Below, piece after piece: positions 36,839 through 46,447 of a DNA stretch of 64,000 nt. This stretch comes from Pandoraea sp. PE-S2T-3 (GTDB taxonomy: Bacteria; Pseudomonadota; Gammaproteobacteria; Burkholderiales; Burkholderiaceae): the NCBI RefSeq assembly GCF_002179965.1, contig NZ_NGUQ01000037.1:682001-746000 (forward strand). Reading direction: 5' to 3'. The notes below the pieces were generated by a model that saw nothing but the letters and a program-made list of their open reading frames with translations, was not told where the DNA came from and ran no database searches. Positions within the stretch are counted from its first letter, which is position 1. Each line of letters begins with the position of its first letter. The translations under genes and the position numbers were made by a program.

Positions 36839-36984
36839 CTGCCACTAAAGCGCTGTTATCAGGGGATTTGCGCTGCATCAAACGCGTGATGTCGCTGCAA
36901 ATACACCACGCTTCATCGGGGTGCATGCGGCGCGGCGGGGCACCAAACACGGGACGGTATGCACCGATGCGTGACGTTGGCGGC

Positions 36985-37009
36985 AATTTATAACGTACAC
37001 ATTAATTTT
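36985..37009. promoter_or_regulatory. Putative nic-regulon operator in MarR/ABC intergenic region
   Basis: AATTTATAACG-TACA-CATTAATTTT shares the ATTTAT arm and CGTACACA core with the sites before nadC, nicC and nicE. It lies between the MarR gene and the ABC importer and could serve either. Confidence 0.55.
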
Positions 37010-37249
37010 CCGGTTAAAAAATACGCGATGATTCGGTGACGTTGCGTGCATTGATAAGCATCGATATCACGATGAAATGCCTTGATTCATAGGTGTTTAA
37101 GCATTGTGCAGCGCAGCTGAGTGCAAACCCCTAGGCGATGGCATGAACATTGCGTTGCAATGATTATTTGAGTGTCTACAATGTATTTGCGCAAACAAGA
37201 TGCGCGCAAAATCCGACGAACCATTTGCATGTTTGACCCGGAGCTGAAG

Positions 37250-38236
37250 ATGACGAATCTGTTTAAGCGCGCTTGCCTGACGTTGGGCGCCGCTGCCATG
37301 TTGCTGCCTGCGGCGCGCGCGGTTCAAGCCGAGGAGATCTCGGTGACGCAGTGGGGTAACAGTCTTTACGGGCTGCCGTACGCCGTGGCGATGGACAAGG
37401 GATTGTTCAAGAAGTCCGGCATCGACATTACCGGCATCCTCAGCTCGGGTGGTGGCGGCACCACGGTGCGCAATATTCTCGCCAGCAAGACGCCTTACGG
37501 CGAAGTCGCTGTGTCGGCCGCCCTCGCGGCCGCCCGTCAGGGCATGGACGTCGTGATCGTCAACGTTGGCACGCGCAGCGTGGCCGAAGCGTCGATGGTG
37601 ACGATGCCCAATAGCGACGTGAAGTCGATTGACGATCTGGTCGGCAAAAAGGTGGCGATCACCTCGCCGAAAAGCGTATCGGAAATGCTCTTCCTGATGG
37701 CACTGCGCGACAAGGGCATCGATCAGAGCAAGGTCACGCGCGTCGCCTCGGGCGGCTACGTCAACGGCATGACGATGCTGGAGCAGGGCGCCGTGGCCGG
37801 TGCGGTCGCCATCGAGCCGCTGTCGATCGTGCGTAAGGACAAATATCGCGTGGTGTACCGCGCGGGTGATCTGCTGCATCCGATGACCACGTCGGTTGGC
37901 ATCACGACCCGCGAATTCGCCAAATCGAATCCGGATACCTTGCGCGCAATCATTGCAGGCCGCCGCGCGGGCGTCGATGCGACGTATGCCGATCCGGCGG
38001 GCGCGGCGAAGATTCTCGAAACCAGCTTCAAACTCACCCCGGCGGTCGCGAAAGAAGCGGTCGACAACATGGTGCGCTCACGGATGTGGAGCACCGGCGA
38101 GTTTGATCGCGCCGAACTGGATCGCATGGTCGACGGCCTCAAGCTCGTCGGCGAAATCAAGGACAACGTCGACTGGTCGAAACTCGTCGACACCCGCTTC
38201 CTGCCTGCCGACCTGAAGACCAAGGGGACCTTATGA
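37250..38236 (+). CDS. ABC transporter substrate-binding protein, NMT1/SsuA type
   Basis: A 328-residue periplasmic binding protein of the NMT1/THI5-SsuA-TauA group. A signal peptide (MTNLFKRACLTLGAAAMLLP, cleavage near ARAVQA) precedes a two-lobe domain with YAVAMDKGLFKKSGIDI and the Gly-rich ligand loop SSGGGGTTVRNILAS, both typical. ATG 37250 has GGAG eight bases upstream. It starts a four-gene import operon. The group binds sulfonates, nitrate, pyrimidines or aromatic acids; because it adjoins the nic regulator, a pyridine carboxylate is a reasonable guess but unproven. Confidence 0.83.
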   Translation: MTNLFKRACLTLGAAAMLLPAARAVQAEEISVTQWGNSLYGLPYAVAMDKGLFKKSGIDITGILSSGGGGTTVRNILASKTPYGEVAVSAALAAARQGMDVVIVNVGTRSVAEASMVTMPNSDVKSIDDLVGKKVAITSPKSVSEMLFLMALRDKGIDQSKVTRVASGGYVNGMTMLEQGAVAGAVAIEPLSIVRKDKYRVVYRAGDLLHPMTTSVGITTREFAKSNPDTLRAIIAGRRAGVDATYADPAGAAKILETSFKLTPAVAKEAVDNMVRSRMWSTGEFDRAELDRMVDGLKLVGEIKDNVDWSKLVDTRFLPADLKTKGTL

Positions 38237-39111
38237 ACCTGTCGTACGCGAATCCGATGCTGCACATCGTCGAAGGGGGCGCCGCGCGCGTGCCTGTACC
38301 GGTAGAACAACCCGAACCGCACGCGGTACTGACCGGCGTGACCCGCTACTTCAGCAAACCCGGCGAGCGCGAATTGTTCCATGCGCTGGGCCCCATCGAT
38401 CTGACGTTGTTCAAGGGCGAGTTCTTTTCGGTGGTGGGCCCGTCCGGGTGCGGCAAGTCGACGTTGCTCGATGCGCTCGCCGGGCTCGCCAAGCCCAGCA
38501 GCGGCACGGTGACGTTCGAGGGCATGCCTGTGAAGGGCGTTCCTGACGGCGTCGGCGTGGTGTTTCAGGAAGATGCGTCGTTTCCGTGGCTCACTGTGCG
38601 CGACAACATCTCGTTCGGCCTGCGCATGGCGGGCGTCGACGGGGCAGAGGTCAAACGCCGCGTCGACTATGCGATGGGCTTCATGGGGCTGCGCGACTTC
38701 GCCAACGCTTATCCCGCGCAACTCTCGGGCGGCATGCGCCAGCGCGTTTGCATTGCGCGCACGCTGGTCATCCAGCCGCGCCTGATTTTGCTCGACGAGC
38801 CGTTTGGCGCACTGGATCAACAGACCCGCCTCTTGATGGGCGACGAGTTGCTGCGCCTGTGGCGTGAGACGTCGGCCACGGTCTTGTTGATCACACACGC
38901 GCTTGATGAGGCAGCGATGTTGTCGGATCGCGTCGGCGTGATGTCGTCACGCCCGGGCCTGTTCATCGATATCGTCGAGACCGGCTGGGAGAGAGAGCGC
39001 GACAGCACCGTGGTGTCGACGCCGCGCTTCGGCGAGATCACCGCACGCCTGTGGGAGAAGTTGCGCATCGAATCGCTCAAGGTCATGGGCGCAGACCGCG
39101 CGGCGCACTGA
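38233..39111 (+). CDS. ABC transporter ATPase
   Basis: A 292-residue nucleotide-binding subunit of the SsuB/TauB type. Walker A GPSGCGKST, Q-loop VVFQEDAS, ABC signature LSGGMRQRV and Walker B LILLDEPFGALD are intact, with the switch His in LLITHALDEA. The ATG overlaps the stop of the binding protein (ATGA). It energises the importer formed with the two permeases downstream. Confidence 0.92.
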   Translation: MNLSYANPMLHIVEGGAARVPVPVEQPEPHAVLTGVTRYFSKPGERELFHALGPIDLTLFKGEFFSVVGPSGCGKSTLLDALAGLAKPSSGTVTFEGMPVKGVPDGVGVVFQEDASFPWLTVRDNISFGLRMAGVDGAEVKRRVDYAMGFMGLRDFANAYPAQLSGGMRQRVCIARTLVIQPRLILLDEPFGALDQQTRLLMGDELLRLWRETSATVLLITHALDEAAMLSDRVGVMSSRPGLFIDIVETGWERERDSTVVSTPRFGEITARLWEKLRIESLKVMGADRAAH

Positions 39112-39130
39112 TGGCCTGGCACCAGGAGTC

Positions 39131-39895
39131 ATGATGAAACGAGTGATCAAGCGGGAAACCGCGTGGCGCAGCGGCGTGGTGATCGGCTTCGTGCTGCTCA
39201 TCGAGTTCCTTTGCCGGGTGGGCACCATTCCCACATCAGTGATGATTGCCCCCAGCGCGATGGCGGCACATGCGATCGAGATACTGCGCGAAGGGCGCTT
39301 CATGCACGATATCGTGACGAGTTTCGTCAACATCGTGGCGGCATCGGTCGTAGCAGTCGTGCTCGGCTTCGTGCTGGGTCTGGCGATTCATGTGATGCCC
39401 AGCGTACGGCGCGCCGTCGAACCCATCATGGCGAGCTACTACGCGGTGCCGACGTTCATCTTCTACCCGGTGTTCATCGTCCTGTTCGGCGTCGGCTCGC
39501 TGCCGATCATTGCCATTGCCGTCATGCTGGCCGTCGTCACCATGATTACGGCCACGTTGACCGGGCTCGATCGCATTCCGCGTTCGCTGTCGAAGACCGC
39601 GAGCGTGATGCGGCTCTCGCCCTGGCAGTCGGCGCTGCGGGTCAAACTGCCGGCAGCGCTGCCTTATCTGTTCAGCGGCGTGAAATTGTCGGTGGCGTAT
39701 GCGTTCATTGGCGTGATTGCGTCCGAGTTCATCCTGTCGGGGTCGGGCATCGGCTACGCCATCGGTTATGCCTACAACAACTTCCAGAACGACGACATGT
39801 ATGCGCTGATGCTGATGGTGCTCGTCGCGGTCACGCTCATCAATCTGGTGCTCAACCGCCTCGACACGCGCTTTCAGGCGCGGCGTCAGCGCTGA
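39131..39895 (+). CDS. ABC transporter permease (1)
   Basis: A 254-residue BPD-type inner-membrane permease with about six helices and the cytoplasmic EAA loop (ASVMRLSPWQSALRVKLPAALPYLF in family form; landmark LPAALPYLFSGVKLS). It pairs with the second permease downstream, giving a heterodimeric channel, whereas SsuC/TauC systems usually use one permease gene. Confidence 0.87.
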   Translation: MMKRVIKRETAWRSGVVIGFVLLIEFLCRVGTIPTSVMIAPSAMAAHAIEILREGRFMHDIVTSFVNIVAASVVAVVLGFVLGLAIHVMPSVRRAVEPIMASYYAVPTFIFYPVFIVLFGVGSLPIIAIAVMLAVVTMITATLTGLDRIPRSLSKTASVMRLSPWQSALRVKLPAALPYLFSGVKLSVAYAFIGVIASEFILSGSGIGYAIGYAYNNFQNDDMYALMLMVLVAVTLINLVLNRLDTRFQARRQR

Positions 39896-39915
39896 GCGGG
39901 TCACGGAGAATTCGT

Positions 39916-40647
39916 ATGAAGAAGCTGATCGGACCGTTGGGCGTGGTGCTCGTTGTGGTGCTTGCATGGGAGGCATTGCATCTGGCGGTAGGCAGTGCGT
40001 CACTGAGCTCACCGGCAGCCACTGCCGTGGAGCTTTGGCAGATGCTCGGCACGGCGTCGTTCTGGGATAACGTCGCAGAAACCGGACGGGCGTTGATTTA
40101 TGCCCTGATCATTGCCATTACCGGCGGGATTGCGCTGGGCGTACTGCTGGGCATCAATCGCATGGCCGGCACCGTGGCTGAGCCGCTGCTCGTCAATCTG
40201 TACTCGTTGCCGAAAGTCACGCTGTATCCGCTCGTGTTGCTGATTTTCGGGTTGGGGTTGTCGGCCAAGGTGGCATTTGGCGTGATGCACGGCCTGATCC
40301 CGATTCTCGTGTTCACGATGAACGCCATTCGCCAGATGAAGCCGGTGTATGTGCGTGCGGCCCGCACGATGGCCATGCCGTTTCCGCAGATCGTCTGGCA
40401 TATCGTATTGCCGGCGATCTTTCCGGAGATCGTGGCCGGCATGCGGCTGGGCTTTTCGCTCACGCTGCTGGGCGTGTTGATCGGGGAGATGTTCGCGTCG
40501 CAGAAGGGCTTGGGCTATCTGCTGACCAATGCCATGAACCTCGGCGATATCGGCACGATCATGTCGGTCGCGCTGTTCCTCACGTTGTTCGCGCTGACGT
40601 GTAACGGCCTGCTCATGGCCGCCGACAAGCGTCTGAAGCATCGGTAA
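39916..40647 (+). CDS. ABC transporter permease (2)
   Basis: A 243-residue BPD-type permease starting MKKLIGPLGVVLVVV, with the EAA loop ARTMAMPFPQIVWHIVLPAI and GMRLGFSLTLLGVLIGEMF. ATG 39916 has ACGGAG upstream. It is not a close copy of the first permease, so the channel is a heterodimer. It ends the importer operon, followed by a perfect 13-bp hairpin. Confidence 0.87.
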   Translation: MKKLIGPLGVVLVVVLAWEALHLAVGSASLSSPAATAVELWQMLGTASFWDNVAETGRALIYALIIAITGGIALGVLLGINRMAGTVAEPLLVNLYSLPKVTLYPLVLLIFGLGLSAKVAFGVMHGLIPILVFTMNAIRQMKPVYVRAARTMAMPFPQIVWHIVLPAIFPEIVAGMRLGFSLTLLGVLIGEMFASQKGLGYLLTNAMNLGDIGTIMSVALFLTLFALTCNGLLMAADKRLKHR

Positions 40648-41000
40648 AGCGGATCGTCCGCCGGGCGCGCCGTTCACGACATTGTGAACGGCGCGCTCGT
40701 TCGCATTGATCGCAACGCGCCGACCGATTATCATCTCGTTCCAGCGAAAGAGCGGGCAGGACTCCTATAGACGTCCGGAACCGCCGTGCCCATCGCGCTT
40801 CGCCACTTCCCCATGAACCGTGCATTGATCCAGTGCATGCGCTTCGCCTATTCGCTTCCTCGCCCTTCAGCCTCTCGCCGCTAACGTCGGCGTGACAGGC
40901 GGGCGACGCCGATTGATTGCCCCTCATCCTCGCGGAACCGTGCATCGCCGAAATGGGCCGTGCTGGCCGCCGGTCGAGTATTTGATCCACAACGCACGCC
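40648..41000. other. Intergenic region before TonB-dependent receptor
   Basis: A 353-base region. Apart from the hairpin at its left end, it holds GATTATCATCT at 40726-40736, which partly resembles a Fur box and would fit an iron-controlled receptor, though it lies 265 bases from the ATG. I see no gene or known riboswitch. Confidence 0.35.
40665..40696. terminator. Perfect 13-bp hairpin after ABC operon
   Basis: GCGCGCCGTTCAC-6-GTGAACGGCGCGC, 17 bases after the stop of the second permease. There is no T-run, so termination may be imperfect, but the stem is very stable. Confidence 0.6.
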
Positions 41001-43226
41001 ATGCCCGTACCCATGAAGTTCCGAGATACCGGACCGAAACACGCCTCGCGTCAGCGCGTTAAATCGCCCAAGCCCCATGTCATGACCTTGCTGCTGGCCA
41101 CGGCATTCTCGTCGGGGGTGTCGGCACAAACCCCGTCCGCTGCCGATACCGCGCTCAGGCCCGACGTCGCGCACAGCGAAGGCCAACTAGCACCGACGAC
41201 AGTGAGCGCCTCTGCGTTGAGCGATACGGACCCGGGGCCGGGCGGTCAGGTCGCCAGAGGCGGGCGCGTCGGCATGCTCGGCGACAAAAGCACCATGGAG
41301 ACACCGTTTTCGGTGACCAGCTACACGTCGGAGCGCATCGAGAATCAGCAAGCCGTGACGCTTGCCGAGGTGCTGAACGCCGACCCGTCAGTCCGATTCA
41401 CGGGGCAGATTGGTGGCGTCACGGATTCCTTCTTCATTCGCGGCTTCCCGATCAATGAGGGCAATCTCTCCGAAGTTGCCTTCGACGGTGTTTACGGGGT
41501 GTCGCCGAACTATCACCTCTTTACCGAATACATCGAGCGTGTCGAAGTGCTGCGCGGTCCGGCAGCGTTGCTCTATGGGATGTCGCCGAATAGCGGCGTG
41601 GGTGGCGTCGTCAACATCGTTCCCAAGCGCGCACTCGCCAAAGATCTGACGCGAGTCACCGTCGACTACGCCACTAAGAGCCAGGCAGGTGTCGCCGTCG
41701 ATGTCAGCCGTCGATTCGGCGATGAACGGCAATGGGGCATTCGCTTCAACGGCTTGCACCGTCAGGGCGACACGGCGCTGGACAACCAATCGTCGCGCGC
41801 CGAGGTCGGCGCCTTGTCCTTGGACTACCGTGGGACACGTCTGCGCGCGTCCCTTGACGTGATTGAGCAATACCAATGGGTCGACGCCCCGACCCGCCCA
41901 TTTCTCGTCGCCGCCGGCATTCCGGTGCCGTCGGCCCCGAGCGGCGCACGTAACGTGACGCAGAAATGGGGGTGGTGGAAGTCCAACGATCTCTCGACGC
42001 TGGGGCACGTGGAGTACGACCTGTCCGACAACGTGACGGTCTTCGCCGACGCAGGCACGGCAAAATCCGACGTTTCGCGGCTGTCGGATCAAACGCCGAC
42101 GATTCTGGACGGGTTCGGCAACACCTCGGCCGTGCCGCAGAACTGGAAATTTCAGGTCAATCGCACCACGCTCGACACCGGCGTCAGGGCGAACTTCCAT
42201 ACCGGCGGCATCTCACATGCCGTGACCGCCCAAGCCAACTACTACACCGATCGTGTCGCCTCCGGCGCGAATTCCGGCACGGCGGTGCTGTCGAATATCT
42301 ACTCGCCCGTCGATCGGCCTGAGCAATTCATTGGTGCCCCAACGCGAGTCCCGCTGGCGTCCACGTCGACGCTCTCGGGCATCGCCTTGGCCGACACCAT
42401 CGGCATGTTCGCCGACCGATTGCAGCTGACGCTCGGCCTGCGCGGACAACAGGTCCGGTCGAACAATTACAACGCCGTGACCGGTGCCGTTTCGACAGCC
42501 TACGACAAAAGCGCCGTCACGCCGTTGGCCGGTGTGGTGTTCAAGGCAACGCAAGACATTTCGCTGTACGCCAATTACATCGAAGGTCTGAGCAAGGGCG
42601 ACGTGGCACCGACGACCGCGAGCAATGCGGGTGAAGTGTTCGCGCCGTACAAGACGCGACAAAAGGAGGTCGGCGTCAAAGTCGCCATGGGCGGCGTCAT
42701 TGCGACGCTCGCGGCGTTCGAGATTACCAAGCCGAGCGGGTCGCTGAGCGGCACGGTGTACAGCGTGAACAGCGAGCAGCGCAATCGCGGTCTGGAACTC
42801 ACGATGGCCGGCGAACCTTATGCTGGTTTGCGGCTGATCGGCGGGATGACGTGGTTGAACGCGCAACTGACCCAAACCCCGAATCCCGCAACGCAAGGCA
42901 AGCGTCCTGTCGGCGTGCCGCAACTCATGGCAAACGCGGGCGTGGAGTGGGACGTGCGGTGGATGCCGGGCCTCACGCTGACCGGCGCGGTGACCTACAC
43001 CGCGGACGAGAACGTCAACCAGACCAACACGCAGTCGGTGCCCTCATGGACGACGGTCGATCTGGGCGTGCGATACAAGACGAAGCTGGTCGGGAAAAGT
43101 ACGACGTTCCGGGTGGGCGTGAACAATGTGTTCGACCGGCACTACTGGTCGGGCGTGGCTTCCTACGGGACGATCTCGCTGGGTGCGCCGCGCACGCTTT
43201 ACGCCTCGGCCGCCGTCGATTTCTGA
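41001..43226 (+). CDS. TonB-dependent outer-membrane receptor, siderophore type
   Basis: A 741-residue TonB-dependent receptor without an N-terminal secretin (STN) signalling domain. The plug domain begins about residue 95 (METPFSVTSYTSERIENQQA) with FIRGFPI and VEVLRGPAALLYGMSPNSGVGG, classic for siderophore receptors; the rest is the 22-strand barrel, ending LYASAAVDF with the terminal Phe. The signal sequence core is VMTLLLATAFSSGVSAQ, so M28 could also be near the start. Its position between an importer operon and a permease does not show the ligand; a ferric siderophore is likely from the sequence type. Confidence 0.87.
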   Translation: MPVPMKFRDTGPKHASRQRVKSPKPHVMTLLLATAFSSGVSAQTPSAADTALRPDVAHSEGQLAPTTVSASALSDTDPGPGGQVARGGRVGMLGDKSTMETPFSVTSYTSERIENQQAVTLAEVLNADPSVRFTGQIGGVTDSFFIRGFPINEGNLSEVAFDGVYGVSPNYHLFTEYIERVEVLRGPAALLYGMSPNSGVGGVVNIVPKRALAKDLTRVTVDYATKSQAGVAVDVSRRFGDERQWGIRFNGLHRQGDTALDNQSSRAEVGALSLDYRGTRLRASLDVIEQYQWVDAPTRPFLVAAGIPVPSAPSGARNVTQKWGWWKSNDLSTLGHVEYDLSDNVTVFADAGTAKSDVSRLSDQTPTILDGFGNTSAVPQNWKFQVNRTTLDTGVRANFHTGGISHAVTAQANYYTDRVASGANSGTAVLSNIYSPVDRPEQFIGAPTRVPLASTSTLSGIALADTIGMFADRLQLTLGLRGQQVRSNNYNAVTGAVSTAYDKSAVTPLAGVVFKATQDISLYANYIEGLSKGDVAPTTASNAGEVFAPYKTRQKEVGVKVAMGGVIATLAAFEITKPSGSLSGTVYSVNSEQRNRGLELTMAGEPYAGLRLIGGMTWLNAQLTQTPNPATQGKRPVGVPQLMANAGVEWDVRWMPGLTLTGAVTYTADENVNQTNTQSVPSWTTVDLGVRYKTKLVGKSTTFRVGVNNVFDRHYWSGVASYGTISLGAPRTLYASAAVDF

Positions 43227-43259
43227 TCGTCTGACCTTCTGAATTGGGCGCGGGCTGCC

Positions 43260-44630
43260 TCAGCCCGTCGCCACGCCCCAGATGCGTTTGCGGTTCAACA
43301 GCAGGGGGATGGCACCGATGGCGATGCCGCCCATCCCGACGATGTTCGTCACCCAGTCGAAGGTCGGGATGCTGTAGAGCGCGATAAAGAACAGAAACGC
43401 GCCGCTCGCCACCGGCCAGATCACGTGGGTCACCGCGACCCACGGCCCCTGTGTCAGTACCTTGCGGTAGTACCAGCCGCAGGCGAATCCGGTCAGTCCT
43501 AAATAGAAGCAGATCTGGAAGCCGATCGCAGTAATCGAGTCTTGCAGGATCACGTTGATGGTCGGGAGATAAGACGACATCAACAGCAGTACGAGTCCGG
43601 TGATCCAGATGAAGAAGATGGCGATGTGGGGCGTTCGCCAGCGGGGATGCAGCCGCGCATAGCGATGGTGGAGGGCGCCGTCGCGGCTCTTGGCGAACAG
43701 CGTGCGCGTGAACTGCAACATCTGCGTCTCGACCGTGCCCACCGTGCTTAGTAACACCGCGATGATCGCGACGTAGCCCCACGTCGGCCCGAGCAGCTTC
43801 TCGGCGATCGCGAAAATGATGTTCGTGTTGTAGTGCTGGATCTCGGCGTCCGACAGCCCGAGCAGCGCGATGACAATGAAGACGAGGAAAAACACCATCA
43901 GGAACACCATCGACCAGAATGCCGCCCGGCCCGGGGTACGGTTCGAATCGCGGGTTTCCTCGCTGAGGTTCATGGTCACGTCCCAGCCATAAAAGAAGAA
44001 GATCGCCACCAGCGCACCGCTGGCAAACGTCTTGGGCGTGAACGCCAGCGGCCAGAACCAGCCCCACGAGAACGCATGCTGCTGCGCGTGCGGAAACACG
44101 AAGAAGCTCGCGACGATGATCACGAGCAGGATGATGCCCTCGACGACCGTCATCAGCACCTGCACATAACTGGTGAGTTTGATGCCCTTGACGACCACCG
44201 CACTGACGAAGGTGAGCCACGCGGCCGCGATCAGCGTCACGTAGTGCACGTTATTCATCATGGGGCGATTGAAGATCAGCAATGTGGCATTCGCCGCCGG
44301 AATCATGGCGGACACCATGAACACGCAGCACAGCACCAGCAGCGCCCAGCCCGCAAAGAAGCCGAGGCCGCGCCCGAAGACCATGCTGACCCACGAATAG
44401 GACGTACCGGCGCTCGCCAGCGCGCGGTTCATATTAATGAACGCGTAGGCAATGCCGAACATGATGAGGCCGCACACCAGAATGCTGGCCGGCGAGAGGG
44501 TACCGGCCGTCCCGATGATCGTGGATGTCGTGATCTCGATGCTGTAGGCGGGTGCCGTGCCGGCGATGCCCATGATCACGGATTCGACGATACCCAGCGA
44601 GTCGGCGTTGAGCTTGGCGGGTGAGTCCAT
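43260..44630 (-). CDS. APC-family amino acid/amine permease
   Basis: A 456-residue APC-superfamily permease with twelve predicted helices. The first helix unwound motif is GIAGTAPAYSIEITTSTIIGTAGT and FFFYGWDVTMNLSEET is typical of amino acid/polyamine permeases. ATG 44630 was chosen because similarity begins there; an upstream ATG would add 32 residues without a plausible role. It is divergent from an MHS carrier across a region with a perfect palindrome, suggesting a shared regulator. Substrate unknown. Confidence 0.82.
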   Translation of the reverse strand: MDSPAKLNADSLGIVESVIMGIAGTAPAYSIEITTSTIIGTAGTLSPASILVCGLIMFGIAYAFINMNRALASAGTSYSWVSMVFGRGLGFFAGWALLVLCCVFMVSAMIPAANATLLIFNRPMMNNVHYVTLIAAAWLTFVSAVVVKGIKLTSYVQVLMTVVEGIILLVIIVASFFVFPHAQQHAFSWGWFWPLAFTPKTFASGALVAIFFFYGWDVTMNLSEETRDSNRTPGRAAFWSMVFLMVFFLVFIVIALLGLSDAEIQHYNTNIIFAIAEKLLGPTWGYVAIIAVLLSTVGTVETQMLQFTRTLFAKSRDGALHHRYARLHPRWRTPHIAIFFIWITGLVLLLMSSYLPTINVILQDSITAIGFQICFYLGLTGFACGWYYRKVLTQGPWVAVTHVIWPVASGAFLFFIALYSIPTFDWVTNIVGMGGIAIGAIPLLLNRKRIWGVATG

Positions 44631-44745
44631 GGGCACGCAACTCGCGGTTGTCGTCGATGGGTCGACTTTTACTCCGAGCCGGAACAACAGACAAGTCAGG
44701 TTGTCCCGCGAATCGGCCAATTCCACACAATTTCAATCAGAAAGA

Positions 44746-44787
44746 AATTTCACCAAAATTCATCGAATAATTTCACATAGGTGAAAT
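44746..44787. promoter_or_regulatory. ATTTCAC-type operator between two transporters
   Basis: A perfect palindrome ATTTCAC-ATAG-GTGAAAT (44770-44787) preceded by a third half-site AATTTCACC (44746-44754), between divergent transporter genes. A similar GAAATTCACC element occurs before the XRE-cupin gene (49335-49345). The cognate regulator is not known. Confidence 0.5.
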
Positions 44788-44865
44788 CTCTAATATCGAC
44801 GTGGAATTCGGCTGCTCAGAATGCAGGCTCAGATCACTGCAACGCCTCGCCCTGGAAGGTCGCAT

Positions 44866-46161
44866 ATGGATACCACCGAAATCGGCTGTTTCACTACCCG
44901 GCAGCCCCGCAAGGGAAACCGGACCCGCGATGTGATCGCGGCGAACTTTGGCACGTTCTTCGAGTGGTTCGATTTGCTGGTGTACGCGATGTTCGCGATC
45001 ACCATCTCGAAACTGTTCTTCCCGCAGGGCGATCCGCAGTCGGCACTGCTGTTCAGCCTGATGACGTTCGCAAGCTCCTTCCTGATCCGCCCAGTCGGGG
45101 CGGTGGTGCTGGGCATGATGGCCGACAAGGTTGGCCGGCGTGCCACCTTGAGCTTCGCGGCCATGCTGATGCTGGCCGGCACGGTGCTGATCGCCGTATC
45201 GCCGACCTATGACACGATCGGCGTCTGGGCGCCGGTGATTCTCGTCACGGGGCGTTTGCTGCAAGGCTTCTCGGTAGGCGGGGAGTTCGGTACCGCCAAC
45301 TCGTATCTGACGGAGCAGAGCGCCTCGCGCAAGGCGTTTTTCGCCAGCTTGCAATTCTCGGCGTCGGGTCTTGCCGTGCTGGCCGCGTCGTTGTTCGCGT
45401 ACTTCCTGAACCACTTCCTCACGACGGACCAGATCAATTCGTGGGGCTGGCGTCTGCCGTTTCTGTTTGGCTGCCTGATCGGGCCGGTGGGCCTGTATAT
45501 CCGCTCGAAGATCGAAGAGACGGCTGACTTCGAACAGGTCAAGCGCACGGGTGCCACGGTGCAGAACCCGCTGGCCGAGACGTTCCGGTCGCACAAGCGT
45601 TTTGTGCTGATCGGCGCGGTGGTAGCGGCCGCCGGCGTGGTGGCCAGCTTCCTGAACCTCTACATGCCGACGTTCGCCATCAACAATCTGGGACTGACCA
45701 AAGACGACGCCTTCATCGCCTCGATTTGCAGCGGTGTGGTCTGCACGTTCGTGCCGATGCTCGGTGGTATCGCCGCTGACCGGCTGGGCACGGTGAAGGT
45801 CATGCGCACGGCGTTGATCCTCGGCGTGATTCTGGTGTTCCCGCTGTTCCAGATGCTCACGCGCTCGCCATCGCTGCTGACGCTGGCGGTCTTCCAGTGC
45901 ACGCTGTCGTTCGTGTTCTACAGCTTCTACTACGCGCCGATCGGCTCGCTGCTCTCGCAGTTGTTCCCGACGTCGTGCCGCACGACCGGGGTGTCGATCG
46001 CCTACGTGGTCGCGCAGACGTTCTTCGGCGGCATTACGCCGCTGGTGGTCGGCTTCATGGTCAAGGCGACGGGCAGCGTGATGGCCCCGGCGTACTACAT
46101 CGTGATCATTGCCGTGTTCGCGTTGATGGGGCTGTACGCCAGCCGCAAGCATGTGACGTGA
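44866..46161 (+). CDS. MFS transporter, metabolite:H+ symporter (MHS) family
   Basis: A 431-residue carrier of the MHS/ShiA-ProP branch: FFEWFDLLVYAMFA in helix 1, loop ADKVGRRATL, and GFSVGGEFGTANSYLTE are diagnostic. ATG 44866 has GGAAGG upstream and was preferred over an ATG at 44821. Such carriers import organic acids, betaines or shikimate. It ends before a clear terminator. With the divergent APC permease it supplies uptake for this catabolic segment; substrate unknown. Confidence 0.85.
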   Translation: MDTTEIGCFTTRQPRKGNRTRDVIAANFGTFFEWFDLLVYAMFAITISKLFFPQGDPQSALLFSLMTFASSFLIRPVGAVVLGMMADKVGRRATLSFAAMLMLAGTVLIAVSPTYDTIGVWAPVILVTGRLLQGFSVGGEFGTANSYLTEQSASRKAFFASLQFSASGLAVLAASLFAYFLNHFLTTDQINSWGWRLPFLFGCLIGPVGLYIRSKIEETADFEQVKRTGATVQNPLAETFRSHKRFVLIGAVVAAAGVVASFLNLYMPTFAINNLGLTKDDAFIASICSGVVCTFVPMLGGIAADRLGTVKVMRTALILGVILVFPLFQMLTRSPSLLTLAVFQCTLSFVFYSFYYAPIGSLLSQLFPTSCRTTGVSIAYVVAQTFFGGITPLVVGFMVKATGSVMAPAYYIVIIAVFALMGLYASRKHVT

Positions 46162-46238
46162 TGGCCTGACGTAAGACCTGGCGAGACCCGGCAAGGCCTT
46201 GTAACGCCTCGCACAGTCCCGACTGACTGACGTTTCAG

Positions 46239-46270
46239 CCCGGCCGCCCCTCAGGGGTTGCCGGGTTTTT
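46239..46270 (+). terminator. Rho-independent terminator after MHS carrier
   Basis: CCCGGC ... GCCGGG outer stem with an inner CCCCTCAGGGG hairpin, followed by TTTTT. It ends the MHS carrier transcript. Confidence 0.8.
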
Positions 46271-46447
46271 GGCCTTGGCGAGGCCACAGCAGGTCGACGG
46301 GTGCAAGTGCGCCGGCCGTATGCAGTTTCTGCAATGACAACGCTTATTGATGCCATTGTCTGCACGGCAACGCTGCGCCAAGATGATTTCACGTGCTTGT
46401 CACCCGATGCCTCACATGGCACGAGGGCGAGCCCTCTGGAGTTCACG

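Larger units (their letters stand above)
36792..37249. other. Divergent MarR / ABC-importer intergenic region
   Basis: A 458-base region containing the two operator-like sites noted separately. The right part (about 36990-37180) is AT-rich and probably holds the importer promoter. No gene is supported. Confidence 0.55.

Noticed and set aside
36792-36986. N-terminal extension of the MarR gene
   Set aside because: The extra 65 residues have no family similarity and would place the operator-like GTGTACAC site inside the coding region.
40648-41000. A riboswitch before the TonB-dependent receptor
   Set aside because: I looked for cobalamin- or TPP-type conserved boxes and saw none.
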